Shown: piece by piece, positions 8,591 through 15,725 of the stretch | How positions within the stretch are numbered: position 1 is the stretch's first letter | How the letters are laid out: the number at the start of each line of letters is the position of its first letter | Source of the DNA: RGIG1959 sp045604545 | GTDB taxonomy: Bacteria; Bacillota; Clostridia; Oscillospirales; Acutalibacteraceae | Direction: 5' to 3' | NCBI GenBank assembly: GCA_045604545.1 | Contig: JAZUOG010000038.1 | Span: forward strand, 1 to 54,635 | Length of the DNA: 54,635 bases | Notes under the pieces: generated by a model | The model's database searches: none | What the model saw: the letters and a program-made list of their open reading frames with translations, nothing else | Told to the model about the DNA's origin: nothing | Made by a program: the position numbers and the translations under genes

Positions 8591-9159
8591 GCACTCAACT
8601 CCTTAAAGGTCAGTAGTTTATCTCTATAATACTCATACTGCTTTTGTCTGGCTTCGATTTCTGCGGGCAGACCTGCGGAAATGTCATTACAAAGAAGTTC
8701 AAAACGGTCAAGAATAGCAACTATGCGTTCTTGTTCCTCGATAGGGGGAACAGGAAAAGCATTTAACATCGGTCTGCGAATAGATGCAACCGACCCTTGA
8801 AACATTGTTTTCTGGATATACGGAAGAAAAGCAGACTTCATATAGTAAAAGTAGTATTTAGGAAGTACATCTGGCGTATTTATGTGAATACGATATGCTC
8901 TTTGGTGAAGTGCATATTTACCCTCAACAAAGTGATATACTTTGCCAACACCAACACCATCACCATCACCAACGGTAATAATTGCTGTTTCGTCATATTC
9001 GTACTCGTTTTTACGCAATGGCTCTTGGGAACGAACATAGAAAGGATATTCGCCATCTTCCAGGCCCTCATTGCCTGTTCCTATATCTGCGATTTCGCCC
9101 AACTTAAACCACTTTATCGCATTACTTCGTCGAGTCTGTCTGTCTGTCGGCAGCATCAT
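8587..9159 (-). pseudogene. hsdS: hsdS second half (TRD2), out of frame
   Basis: A 190-codon frame holding one target-recognition domain (FKLGEIADIGTGNEG...) and the C-terminal conserved region, ending RQKQYEYYRDKLLTF. It overlaps the end of the first hsdS frame in a different register. The ATG codons at 9159 and 9156 have no visible ribosome site, and the first residues merely read through the GACA tract. Removing one GACA unit joins it in frame to the first half, giving about 373 residues, a normal HsdS length. I therefore treat it as the separated 3' half of one hsdS. Independent translation by coupling is possible but unsupported. Its stop overlaps the hsdR start. Confidence 0.8.
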
Positions 9160-9712
9160 CAAATGTTAAGAGCAAATCTCTGTAATATTCGTATTGCTTC
9201 TGCCTTGCTGTAAGCTCCGCTGTAAGCTCCGCTGTAAGCTCCGTGAAATTGTCCAATATACGGACAATTTCACCCTGTACCTCAATGGGTGGTACAGGAA
9301 CAATAAGGTCTTCAATAACAATTCTCGATAGTCGAGGAATACTTGCTTTTCTTACTTTCGAGAACAGAAAAGGTTGCTTCCAAAGTAGGAAATGATAGAT
9401 ATATCTATTGATAACAGATTTGCCGCATACAATAGGGAAACAATCGTCTGCTGCCCAAAAAACTTCTTTACAATAGCCGACTTCTCCTGCCGCTCCAGCA
9501 CCGATAACAAATGTTGTTTCTGCAGGGTAATTGTATTCTGTGTGATACCCCATAGATGTCAAACTGTTTTGGAATACAGGAAATCCGTTATCGTGGGATA
9601 ATTGCTGTTTAACAACTCGCCGACCTCGTTCAACGTTGGCAACTTCAGAAAGTTTTTTGTGTTCAACACCGTTAGGACACAGTTCGCTTATCAATCTTTC
9701 TAATTCACTCAT
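9122..9712 (-). CDS. hsdS: Type I restriction specificity subunit, N-terminal half (TRD1)
   Basis: A 196-residue product with one target-recognition domain and the central conserved region: PVPPIEVQGEIVRILDNF, then three ELTA units, then RQKQYEYYRDLLLTF. It ends prematurely at TAA (9122-9124) just after a GACA repeat tract. The ATG at 9712 shares one base with the hsdM stop (TAATG). A two-domain HsdS binds a bipartite asymmetric site. Truncated one-domain HsdS proteins of the EcoR124I type are known to dimerise and recognise a palindromic site, so this half could still work. Whether the break is reversible is discussed under the tract at 9134-9148. Confidence 0.88.
   Translation of the reverse strand: MSELERLISELCPNGVEHKKLSEVANVERGRRVVKQQLSHDNGFPVFQNSLTSMGYHTEYNYPAETTFVIGAGAAGEVGYCKEVFWAADDCFPIVCGKSVINRYIYHFLLWKQPFLFSKVRKASIPRLSRIVIEDLIVPVPPIEVQGEIVRILDNFTELTAELTAELTARQKQYEYYRDLLLTFDDAADRQTDSTK
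9134..9148 (-). repeat. GACA tetranucleotide tract at the hsdS frame break
   Basis: Fifteen bases, 3.75 units of GACA on the coding strand, located where the first hsdS frame goes off register. Deleting one unit, or adding two, brings both halves into one frame. Such tracts are the classical substrate of slipped-strand phase variation. Confidence 0.85.
9207..9242 (-). repeat. Three 12-bp repeats (ELTA units) in hsdS
   Basis: Three perfect copies of gctgtaagctcc (plus strand), encoding consecutive ELTA units in the spacer between target-recognition domains. In EcoR124I/EcoR124II, TAEL repeat number sets the spacer length of the recognition site. Confidence 0.9.
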
Positions 9713-11274
9713 TATTGCACCTCGATTTCCGCAATAATCTTGCTGATTTCTGCACGAAGCATATTTTCACGGGCAACAATTTCTTCAATCTGGGCGTTTA
9801 GAACCGCTATATCAATGACCTCTCTGGTGTCCTCTGCTTCAACATAGGTGCTCACCGAAAGGTTATAATCATTCTCCTTAACTTCATCGTAAGCAACTAG
9901 ACGTGCAAAATAGTCTTTGCTTTCACGACTGGTGTATTCTGCCACGATGGTTTCGATATTTTGGGGAGTGAGTTTATTGTTGTTTGTGACCTTGACACAC
10001 TCGTTGGTGGCATCGATGAAGAGTATGTTGTTGTCTTTTTTGCCCTTTTTCAGCACCATAATGCAAGTCGCAATGGAAGTGCCGAAGAACAGATTGCTCG
10101 GAAGTTGAATGATGCAATCGACAAAGTTGTTGTCAATCAGATACTTGCGTATTTTTTGTTCTGCACCGCCGCGATACATAATGCCGGGGAAACAAACGAT
10201 AGCCGCCGTGCCGTTCGAAGCAAGCCACGACAGCGAATGCATAATAAATGCCATATCTGCTTTGCCTTTGGGCGCCAGAACGCCCGCAGGAGAAAAACGA
10301 GGGTCACTGATTAAGGTCGCACTGTCATCGCCCACCCACTTGATGGAATAAGGGGGATTGGAGACAATCAGTTCGAAGGGCTCATCATCCCAGTGAGCAG
10401 GGCTGACAAGCGTATCTTCACAAGCCACATCGAACTTATCAAAGCCCACATCGTGCACGAACATATTGATTCTGCAAAGGTTGTAGGTTGTGATATTGAT
10501 TTCCTGTCCGAAGAAGCCTTGACGAACGCCGTCTTTGCCAAGAACGCTTTGTGCTTTCAGCAGCAGCGAACCCGAGCCGCAAGCAGGGTCATAGACTTTG
10601 TTCACTTCGGTCTTACCGACTGTGCCAAGTCTTGTCAGCAGTTCGGACACTTCCGAGGGCGTGAAAAATTCACCACCCGATTTACCTGCGTTGGAAGCAT
10701 ACATCGTCATCAGATATTCGTAGGCATCGCCGAACGCATCGATTGCGTTGTTCTTGTATGCCAGATTCATATCCGCAATACCGTTCAGAATTCGGACAAG
10801 GCGCTCGTTTCTTTTGGCAACTGTGCTGCCGAGCTTGTTGCTATTCACGTCGAAGTCATCGAACAGACCTGCAAAATCGTCTTCGGCTTCGCTGCCTTTG
10901 GCGCTATCCTCAATATGAGCAAAGACACGCTCAAGCGTTTCGTTCAGATTCTCATCCGCTGCCGCTCTTGCACGAACGTTACAGAATAATTCACTGGGGA
11001 GAATGAAAAAGCCCTTTTCTTGAATCAGACCCGCTCGTGCTTCTTCTGCTTCTTCATCCGACATTGTAGCATAGTCAAAAGACGTGTTGCCTGCTTCAAT
11101 TTCCCCTGCATTGATGTACGCCGCAAAATTTTCAGAGATATAGCGATAGAACATAGCTCCCAGAACATAGCTCTTGAAATCCCAACCATCGACAGCACCA
11201 CGCAAATCATCCGCAATCGCCCAAATGGCACGATGCAGTTCAGCACGTTCCTGTTCTTTCCGAGTATCTGCCAT
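9712..11274 (-). CDS. hsdM: Type I restriction-modification DNA methyltransferase
   Basis: A 520-residue HsdM. The helical N-terminal domain is followed by the N6-adenine methylase core with motif I DPACGSG at 229-235 (SAM binding) and the catalytic NPPY at 306-309. With HsdS it methylates the host recognition site and forms the base of the restriction complex. The ATG at 11274 follows AAAGGGG. The stop shares one base with the hsdS start. First gene of the hsdM-hsdS-hsdR-RHH operon. No defect seen. Confidence 0.97.
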   Translation of the reverse strand: MADTRKEQERAELHRAIWAIADDLRGAVDGWDFKSYVLGAMFYRYISENFAAYINAGEIEAGNTSFDYATMSDEEAEEARAGLIQEKGFFILPSELFCNVRARAAADENLNETLERVFAHIEDSAKGSEAEDDFAGLFDDFDVNSNKLGSTVAKRNERLVRILNGIADMNLAYKNNAIDAFGDAYEYLMTMYASNAGKSGGEFFTPSEVSELLTRLGTVGKTEVNKVYDPACGSGSLLLKAQSVLGKDGVRQGFFGQEINITTYNLCRINMFVHDVGFDKFDVACEDTLVSPAHWDDEPFELIVSNPPYSIKWVGDDSATLISDPRFSPAGVLAPKGKADMAFIMHSLSWLASNGTAAIVCFPGIMYRGGAEQKIRKYLIDNNFVDCIIQLPSNLFFGTSIATCIMVLKKGKKDNNILFIDATNECVKVTNNNKLTPQNIETIVAEYTSRESKDYFARLVAYDEVKENDYNLSVSTYVEAEDTREVIDIAVLNAQIEEIVARENMLRAEISKIIAEIEVQ

Positions 11275-11313
11275 ATCGATACGCCCCTTTGTGTTTATAG
11301 TCTTCCAAGGTTC

Positions 11314-11319
11314 AGTATA
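11314..11319 (-). promoter_or_regulatory. Possible -10 element of hsdM
   Basis: TATACT on the minus strand about 40 bp before the hsdM ATG. The -35 position does not match consensus, which would fit a weak or regulated promoter. Confidence 0.4.
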
Positions 11320-11345
11320 GCACGAGAGCGGGACAAAATCCAGAA

Positions 11346-11361
11346 AATTTTATATAAAATT
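11346..11361. promoter_or_regulatory. Perfect 16-bp palindrome upstream of hsdM
   Basis: AATTTTATATAAAATT, an uninterrupted palindrome about 30 bp upstream of the possible -10 box. It could be an operator; AT-rich sequence also makes chance palindromes more likely. Confidence 0.5.
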
Positions 11362-11367
11362 GTAGAT

Positions 11368-11390
11368 TATACGACTGCCGTTGTCGTATA
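11368..11390. promoter_or_regulatory. Inverted repeat TATACGAC-N7-GTCGTATA
   Basis: Exact 8-bp half-sites separated by 7 bp, 7 bp away from the preceding palindrome. This is a good shape for a dimeric repressor site controlling the hsd operon. The regulator is not shown by the sequence; the operon's own RHH protein is a candidate. Confidence 0.5.
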
Positions 11391-11592
11391 TTGAAAGAAT
11401 GTGTGTGAGGAAGAGAATGAGAGCTTTAGGTGAGAAGTTAGGGACTGCCGCCTGTCCCACAAATATATATACAATATCAAAACAAAAGAAACGCAAAGAA
11501 AGAGAATTTCATAGTTTCGAAAAGAGTATCAATAATAACCCTTATAATAGTATATAGAATATAAGAGAAACCCAATAGGAATAAGGCTTTTT

Positions 11593-11622
11593 AGCCCATC
11601 GGCACCACCTAAGTGGGAATAA
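11593..11622 (+). repeat. Inverted imperfect copy of the guaA 3' end
   Basis: This 30-bp stretch matches the coding-strand end of guaA (reverse complement of 11742-11770) at roughly four of five positions, sharing the blocks agccca, cggcac and gtgggaataa. It lies on the opposite strand from guaA. The guaA 3' end is a known island insertion site, so this may be debris of a past integration or rearrangement. Confidence 0.5.
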
Positions 11623-11630
11623 TAGCAGAA

Positions 11631-11671
11631 ATAAAAAATGCCCTTGCAGAACGAATCTGCAAAGGCATTTA
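11631..11671 (-). terminator. Intrinsic terminator of guaA
   Basis: An imperfect stem of about 14 bp (AAATGCC...TTGCAGA with TCTGCAA...GGCATTT) followed on the minus strand by ATTTTTTATTTC. Confidence 0.8.
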
Positions 11672-11741
11672 TTTGTTGTTGGCGAGGATACGAAAGTGTG
11701 TCCTTTTGGGACTACACGAGAGTGTCCTTCGACAGCGAGAT

Positions 11742-12743
11742 TTATTCCCACTCAATCGTGCCGGTGGGCTTCGGGGTGAGATCGAGGAGGACACGGTTGA
11801 TGCCGTCGACTTCCGCGGTGATGCGGGCGGTGATCTTGTGAAGTACCGCATAGGGGATCTCTTCGATGGTGGCGGTCATCGCGTCCTTGGTGTTGACGGC
11901 GCGGATGATGGCGGGCCAGCCTTCGTAACGCATCTCGTCCTTGACGCCGACACTCTTCATGTCGGGGACAGCGACGAAATACTGCCACACGGTTTCAGCA
12001 AGACCGCAGTTGTCAAACTCCTCGCGGAGGATCGCATCGGCTTCACGCAGAGCGTGCAGGCGGTCGCGGGTGATCGCACCGAGGCAACGTACGCCGAGGC
12101 CGGGGCCGGGGAACGGCTGACGGTACACCATCGCGTGAGGCAGACCGAGCGCTTCGCCGACAACGCGGACTTCGTCTTTATACAGCAGCTTGAGCGGCTC
12201 AACAAGCGACATCGCCATGTCTTCGGGCAGACCGCCGACATTGTGGTGACTCTTGACGGGCTTGCCGCTTTCGGCGGCTTTGATGGATTCGAGAATGTCG
12301 GGATAGATGGTGCCTTGCGCGAGGAAGCGGATACCGTCAAGCTTGGCGGCCTCCTCGTCGAACACCTTGATGAATTCGCCGCCGATGATCTTGCGCTTTT
12401 GTTCGGGATCGGCAACACCGGCGAGCAGATCGAGGAAACGGTCGGTGGCATCGACGTAGATCAGGTTGGCGTCGAGGCCCTCACGGAACACCTTGATGAC
12501 GTCTTCGCTTTCGCCCTTGCGCATCAGACCGTGGTTGACGTGCACGCAAACGAGTTGCTTGCCGATGGCTTTGATAAGCAACGCGGCGACGACCGAGCTG
12601 TCAACACCGCCCGACAAGGCGAGAAGCACGTTTTTATCGCCGACCTGCGCGCGGACGGCAGCGATTTGTTCGTCGATGAATTGATCGGCGAGCTCTTTGG
12701 TGGTAATGCGCGGCATGGTATCGGGTCTTTTATTGCTGTCCAT
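11742..12743 (-). CDS. guaA: GMP synthase ATP-pyrophosphatase subunit, no glutaminase domain
   Basis: A 333-residue protein made only of the ATP-PPase and dimerisation domains of GMP synthetase, which converts XMP to GMP. The PP-loop LALSGGVDSS is at residues 41-50. Family signatures QGTIYPDILES, KSHHNVGG and QPFPGPGLGVR are present, and it ends in the typical GTIEWE. Ordinary bacterial GuaA has about 510 residues with an N-terminal class I glutaminase; none is encoded upstream, since the cofE-like gene ends 24 bp before. This resembles the archaeal two-subunit arrangement or an ammonia-using enzyme. I prefer the ATG at 12743, 8 nt after GGAGGG, over the one at 12749. It is not a truncation by frameshift. 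Confidence 0.93.
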   Translation of the reverse strand: MDSNKRPDTMPRITTKELADQFIDEQIAAVRAQVGDKNVLLALSGGVDSSVVAALLIKAIGKQLVCVHVNHGLMRKGESEDVIKVFREGLDANLIYVDATDRFLDLLAGVADPEQKRKIIGGEFIKVFDEEAAKLDGIRFLAQGTIYPDILESIKAAESGKPVKSHHNVGGLPEDMAMSLVEPLKLLYKDEVRVVGEALGLPHAMVYRQPFPGPGLGVRCLGAITRDRLHALREADAILREEFDNCGLAETVWQYFVAVPDMKSVGVKDEMRYEGWPAIIRAVNTKDAMTATIEEIPYAVLHKITARITAEVDGINRVLLDLTPKPTGTIEWE

Positions 12744-12767
12744 TGTCATTCCCTCCGTTTTATGTGA

Positions 12768-13970
12768 TCAATCGTTGGTGTAGTTATCGAAATAACCTTG
12801 CACAAGGACGACGGGAGTGCCCTTGTCGCCCGAGCCGCTGGTCAGGTCGCACAGCGAGCCGATCAGATCGGTCAGCTGACGCGGGGTGGTGCCTTGAGAA
12901 GCCATGTTGCCCACCAGGTTATCCTGCTTGTCGCGGATGCTCTTCGAGATAGCGGCTTTGAGTTCTTCGCCGGACAGATCCCTGAAATCGTTGTCGGCGA
13001 GGTATTTCAGCTTGAGCTCGTTGGGGGTACCGATCAGACCGTCGGTGAAAGCGGGGGAGACGACGGGGTCAGCCAGCTCCCAGATCTTACCCTGCGGATC
13101 CTTGAAGGCACCGTCGCCGTACACCATCACTTCAACGTGCTTGCCGCAAGCGTCAAGCACGCGCTTCTGGATGTCGAGGACGAGATCCTTGCATTCGCGG
13201 GGGAACAGCTTGATGGAATCCTCGGTCGATTTGTTCGAGCCGAGCAGACCGTAACGCTCGTTGTAGCCGCTGCCGTTAACGGGAGCGGTGAGAATATCGT
13301 CAAGACCGCACACCACTTTGGCACCGGCCGCCTTGAGAATGCGCTTGGTGCGGGCGCGGGTGTGGATATCGCAGGTAAGGACACAATCGGTGTAATTCAG
13401 AATGGCTTTTGCCTGGTTGGCAAAGATGATCTCCACCTCAGCGCCCATCTCGCGAATGAGGTCGCCGTAGTATGCGACATAATCAACGCCCGTGAATTCG
13501 TGGCGGTTGTCGCCGAACAGCTCACGGTAGCGCTCAAGAGTCAGCACATCGGAATAGGGATTGACACCCGCTTCGTCGAGCTTGTCGAGGCTGACAAGGC
13601 CGTTGCCGACTTCATCAGAGGGATACGACAGCATCAGTACGATTTTTTTGGCACCCTTGGCGATACCGCGCAGGCAGATCGCAAAGCGATTGCGGGAAAG
13701 GATCGGGAAGATGACACCGACGGTTTCGCCGCCGAGCTTTGCTTTCACGTCCTCGGCGATCGCATCGACAGAGGCGTAGTTACCCTGAGAGCGAGCAACG
13801 ATGGATTCGGTCAGCGCGATGACATCGCGGTCGCGCAAGGCGAAGCCTTCCGATGCGGCGGCGTCCAGAACGCTGTCCGCGACGATGGCGGCGAGATCAT
13901 CACCCTGACGAATGATGGGGCAACGAATGCCACGGGACACGGTGCCGACTTTGCGGGTGGATTGAGACAT
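12768..13970 (-). CDS. CofE-like (coenzyme F420-0:L-glutamate ligase family) protein
   Basis: A 400-residue protein. The ATG at 13970 (MSQSTRK) is preceded by AGGAAG. Sequence features fit the F420 ligase family: GIRCPIIRQGDDLAAIV near the N-terminus, LRDRDVIALTESIVARSQGN, and later blocks GDGAFKDP and SPAFTDGL. CofE adds glutamate to F420-0 in organisms that make F420, but many Firmicutes carry this family without an F420 pathway, where the function is unknown. Co-transcribed with guaA from a strong promoter at 14043-14071. The operon suggests a GTP- or GDP-linked reaction, since CofE enzymes use GTP; that link is inference. Confidence 0.75.
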   Translation of the reverse strand: MSQSTRKVGTVSRGIRCPIIRQGDDLAAIVADSVLDAAASEGFALRDRDVIALTESIVARSQGNYASVDAIAEDVKAKLGGETVGVIFPILSRNRFAICLRGIAKGAKKIVLMLSYPSDEVGNGLVSLDKLDEAGVNPYSDVLTLERYRELFGDNRHEFTGVDYVAYYGDLIREMGAEVEIIFANQAKAILNYTDCVLTCDIHTRARTKRILKAAGAKVVCGLDDILTAPVNGSGYNERYGLLGSNKSTEDSIKLFPRECKDLVLDIQKRVLDACGKHVEVMVYGDGAFKDPQGKIWELADPVVSPAFTDGLIGTPNELKLKYLADNDFRDLSGEELKAAISKSIRDKQDNLVGNMASQGTTPRQLTDLIGSLCDLTSGSGDKGTPVVLVQGYFDNYTND

Positions 13971-13995
13971 AGGACAGTCTTCCTTTCTGATGGCA

Positions 13996-14013
13996 TTTGC
14001 CGGTATCCGGCAA
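13996..14013 (-). other. Hairpin in cofE leader
   Basis: TTTGCCGG, a short loop, CCGGCAAA, in the 5' untranslated part of the cofE-guaA transcript. It has no T-run. It could affect mRNA stability or initiation; no riboswitch consensus is recognised. Confidence 0.4.
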
Positions 14014-14042
14014 ACGCTTGGTCGTAGCTTGTGTACGTTGGT

Positions 14043-14071
14043 ATTATAAACCCTCATGCATCATCTTGCAA
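14043..14071 (-). promoter_or_regulatory. Sigma-A promoter of cofE-guaA
   Basis: Minus strand TTGCAA, 17 bp, TATAAT, about 70 bp upstream of the ATG at 13970. Confidence 0.85.
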
Positions 14072-14177
14072 GAGGTTTTTTTGACATTCGGCAAGAAATA
14101 TCCTGCAGAAAAGCCCGGACATAATCGACGAAAATGCCGGAAAATGACGGTTTCACAAGACAAATGTTGCAAATATA

Positions 14178-14801
14178 TCACTCGTCTGCTTCTCCGAGTG
14201 ACAGGGTGGAGCGTTCTTCTGCGGCACATTCCATCACATCGGCGATCTCGCGATATTTTTTCGCGCGCAGAGCAAACACCAGCACGGGAACAGGCAGAAG
14301 AAGCGGCAGGGCGGCGGAATAATACCGCACGAGCATAGTGGTGAAATCGAGACCTTTGCCGATGACGGTGCTGCCGACCTGACGTTCCACATAGGGGAAC
14401 AGCGATTGGATCTCAAGGAAAAACACCACAAAGAATGCCGCTCCGACGAGAGCCACGCCCCAGCCGATGAGCGAAAGCCACGGCTTTTTGACACAGGTCA
14501 GCACAAAGAAGAACAGCAGTCCGACGGTGATGAGGGAGACGGCGATCGCGCCCATCGGCAGGATCGTTGTCAGTCTCGCGATTTCGTCGGGGCTTTCGTT
14601 GGCATAGACGCCGCTTTGCAGGTTGCCGTTCATGGTGGCTTGCGTGATGACCTGCATGATGAGAATGAGCGCCCACGCGATGAGCATCAGCACCCCGATC
14701 GTCAAAGCGATCGTGTGGAAGTGCTTGGCGGTTGCCCGCGCACGAAGAACGTGCTTATTTTCGGATTTGTGCGCTTTTCTGGCACGCGCGCCTTTTCCCA
14801 T
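14178..14801 (-). CDS. Predicted membrane protein, four helices
   Basis: A 207-residue protein with a basic N-terminus (MGKGARARKAHKSENK) and about four membrane helices (around residues 30-52, 80-104, 110-130 and 158-178). I do not recognise a family. The ATG at 14801 follows AAGGAG. It has its own promoter at 14851-14879 and no clear terminator before the cofE promoter. It is divergent from the two-component genes, so a role in the envelope is possible but not shown. Confidence 0.8.
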   Translation of the reverse strand: MGKGARARKAHKSENKHVLRARATAKHFHTIALTIGVLMLIAWALILIMQVITQATMNGNLQSGVYANESPDEIARLTTILPMGAIAVSLITVGLLFFFVLTCVKKPWLSLIGWGVALVGAAFFVVFFLEIQSLFPYVERQVGSTVIGKGLDFTTMLVRYYSAALPLLLPVPVLVFALRAKKYREIADVMECAAEERSTLSLGEADE

Positions 14802-14850
14802 GATGTCAACTCCTTAAAGGGTGGGTGATTTCATCACAAAATACACATCT

Positions 14851-14879
14851 ACTATACCAAATTTTAAAGCGGTTTGCAA
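14851..14879 (-). promoter_or_regulatory. Sigma-A promoter of the 207-residue membrane protein
   Basis: Minus strand TTGCAA, 17 bp, TATAGT. Confidence 0.75.
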
Positions 14880-14926
14880 TGTTTTTTGCACAAAAAACGT
14901 TTTTTTCACAGAATTATCAAATAAGA

Positions 14927-14955
14927 TTGCAAAAAAGTTGAAATGCGGTTAAAAT
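14927..14955 (+). promoter_or_regulatory. Probable promoter of the two-component operon
   Basis: TTGCAA, 17 bp, TAAAAT on the plus strand, about 68 bp before the response-regulator start. The surrounding AT-rich sequence offers other weaker fits. Confidence 0.55.
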
Positions 14956-15022
14956 ATTGTTCATACACATAGGAAAAAATCTGTTACAATAAAAAGAGAT
15001 GAACACTATCTGAGAGGAGACG

Positions 15023-15718
15023 ATGCAAATGGCTGTGCCCAAGATCATGATTGCCGATGACGATAACAATATTTGCGAATTGCTCAGACTGTACCTCGAA
15101 AAAGACGAATATTCCGTGGTGATCGCGCACAACGGCGCGCAGGCACTCGAACTGTTCACCCGTGAAAACCCCGACCTTATCCTGCTCGATGTGATGATGC
15201 CCGAGCTTGACGGTTGGCAGGTGTGCCGCGAGATTCGCAAAAAGAGTGCGTGCCCCATTATCATGCTCACCGCCAAGAGCGAAGTGTTTGACAAGGTGCT
15301 CGGACTGGAGCTGGGGGCTGATGACTATATCGTCAAGCCGTTTGAGACCAAGGAAGTGATGGCGCGTGTCAAAGCGGTGCTTCGCCGCGTCAATCCCGAT
15401 GACCGTCGCGAAAAACGCGAGGTCAGCTATGAAAACCTGTATATCAACATGGAAAATTATGAGCTTCGTGTGTGCGGTGAACAAATCAGCACGCCGCCCA
15501 AAGAAATGGAGCTGATTTTCCACCTCGCCAGCAATCCCAACCGCGTGTACACCCGCGACCAGCTTCTTGACGAGGTGTGGGGCTTTGAATACTACGGTGA
15601 CAGCCGCACGGTGGACGTCCATGTCAAACGCCTCAGAGAAAAGCTCGACGGCGTGTCGGAGAAATGGAATCTCAAAACCGTGTGGGGCGTTGGCTACAAA
15701 TTCGAAGTAAAGGAATGA
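15023..15718 (+). CDS. OmpR/PhoB-family response regulator
   Basis: A 231-residue regulator: receiver domain (acidic pair in IADDDNN, phosphoacceptor Asp in LILLDVMMPELDG, TAKSE, and K in YIVKPFE) followed by a winged-helix DNA-binding domain (RVYTRDQLLDEVWGFEYYGDSRTVDVHVKRLREKL in the full sequence). AGGAGA lies just before the first ATG at 15023 and is somewhat close; the second ATG at 15029 has better spacing, so the exact start is open. It is followed 7 bp later by its histidine kinase and then by an HtrA protease. The gene order resembles the CssRS-HtrA secretion-stress system of Bacillus. Confidence 0.95.
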   Translation: MQMAVPKIMIADDDNNICELLRLYLEKDEYSVVIAHNGAQALELFTRENPDLILLDVMMPELDGWQVCREIRKKSACPIIMLTAKSEVFDKVLGLELGADDYIVKPFETKEVMARVKAVLRRVNPDDRREKREVSYENLYINMENYELRVCGEQISTPPKEMELIFHLASNPNRVYTRDQLLDEVWGFEYYGDSRTVDVHVKRLREKLDGVSEKWNLKTVWGVGYKFEVKE

Positions 15719-15725
15719 TCCGCTC

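Larger units (their letters stand above)
11275..11741. other. Intergenic region between hsdM and guaA
   Basis: AT-rich, no gene seen. It contains a possible hsdM -10 box (TATACT, minus strand, 11314-11319) without a good -35 at standard spacing, two inverted repeats (11346-11361 and 11368-11390), an inverted imperfect copy of the guaA 3' end (11593-11622) and the guaA terminator (11631-11671). The stretch 11395-11590 shows nothing recognisable. Confidence 0.6.

Noticed and set aside
9207..9242. Possible CRISPR-like repeat
   Set aside because: The units are 12 bp, perfectly tandem without spacers and in frame as ELTA inside hsdS.
11020..11394. Plus-strand frame opposite the hsdM start
   Set aside because: It overlaps the hsdM N-terminus and regulatory region and shows no motif or ribosome site.
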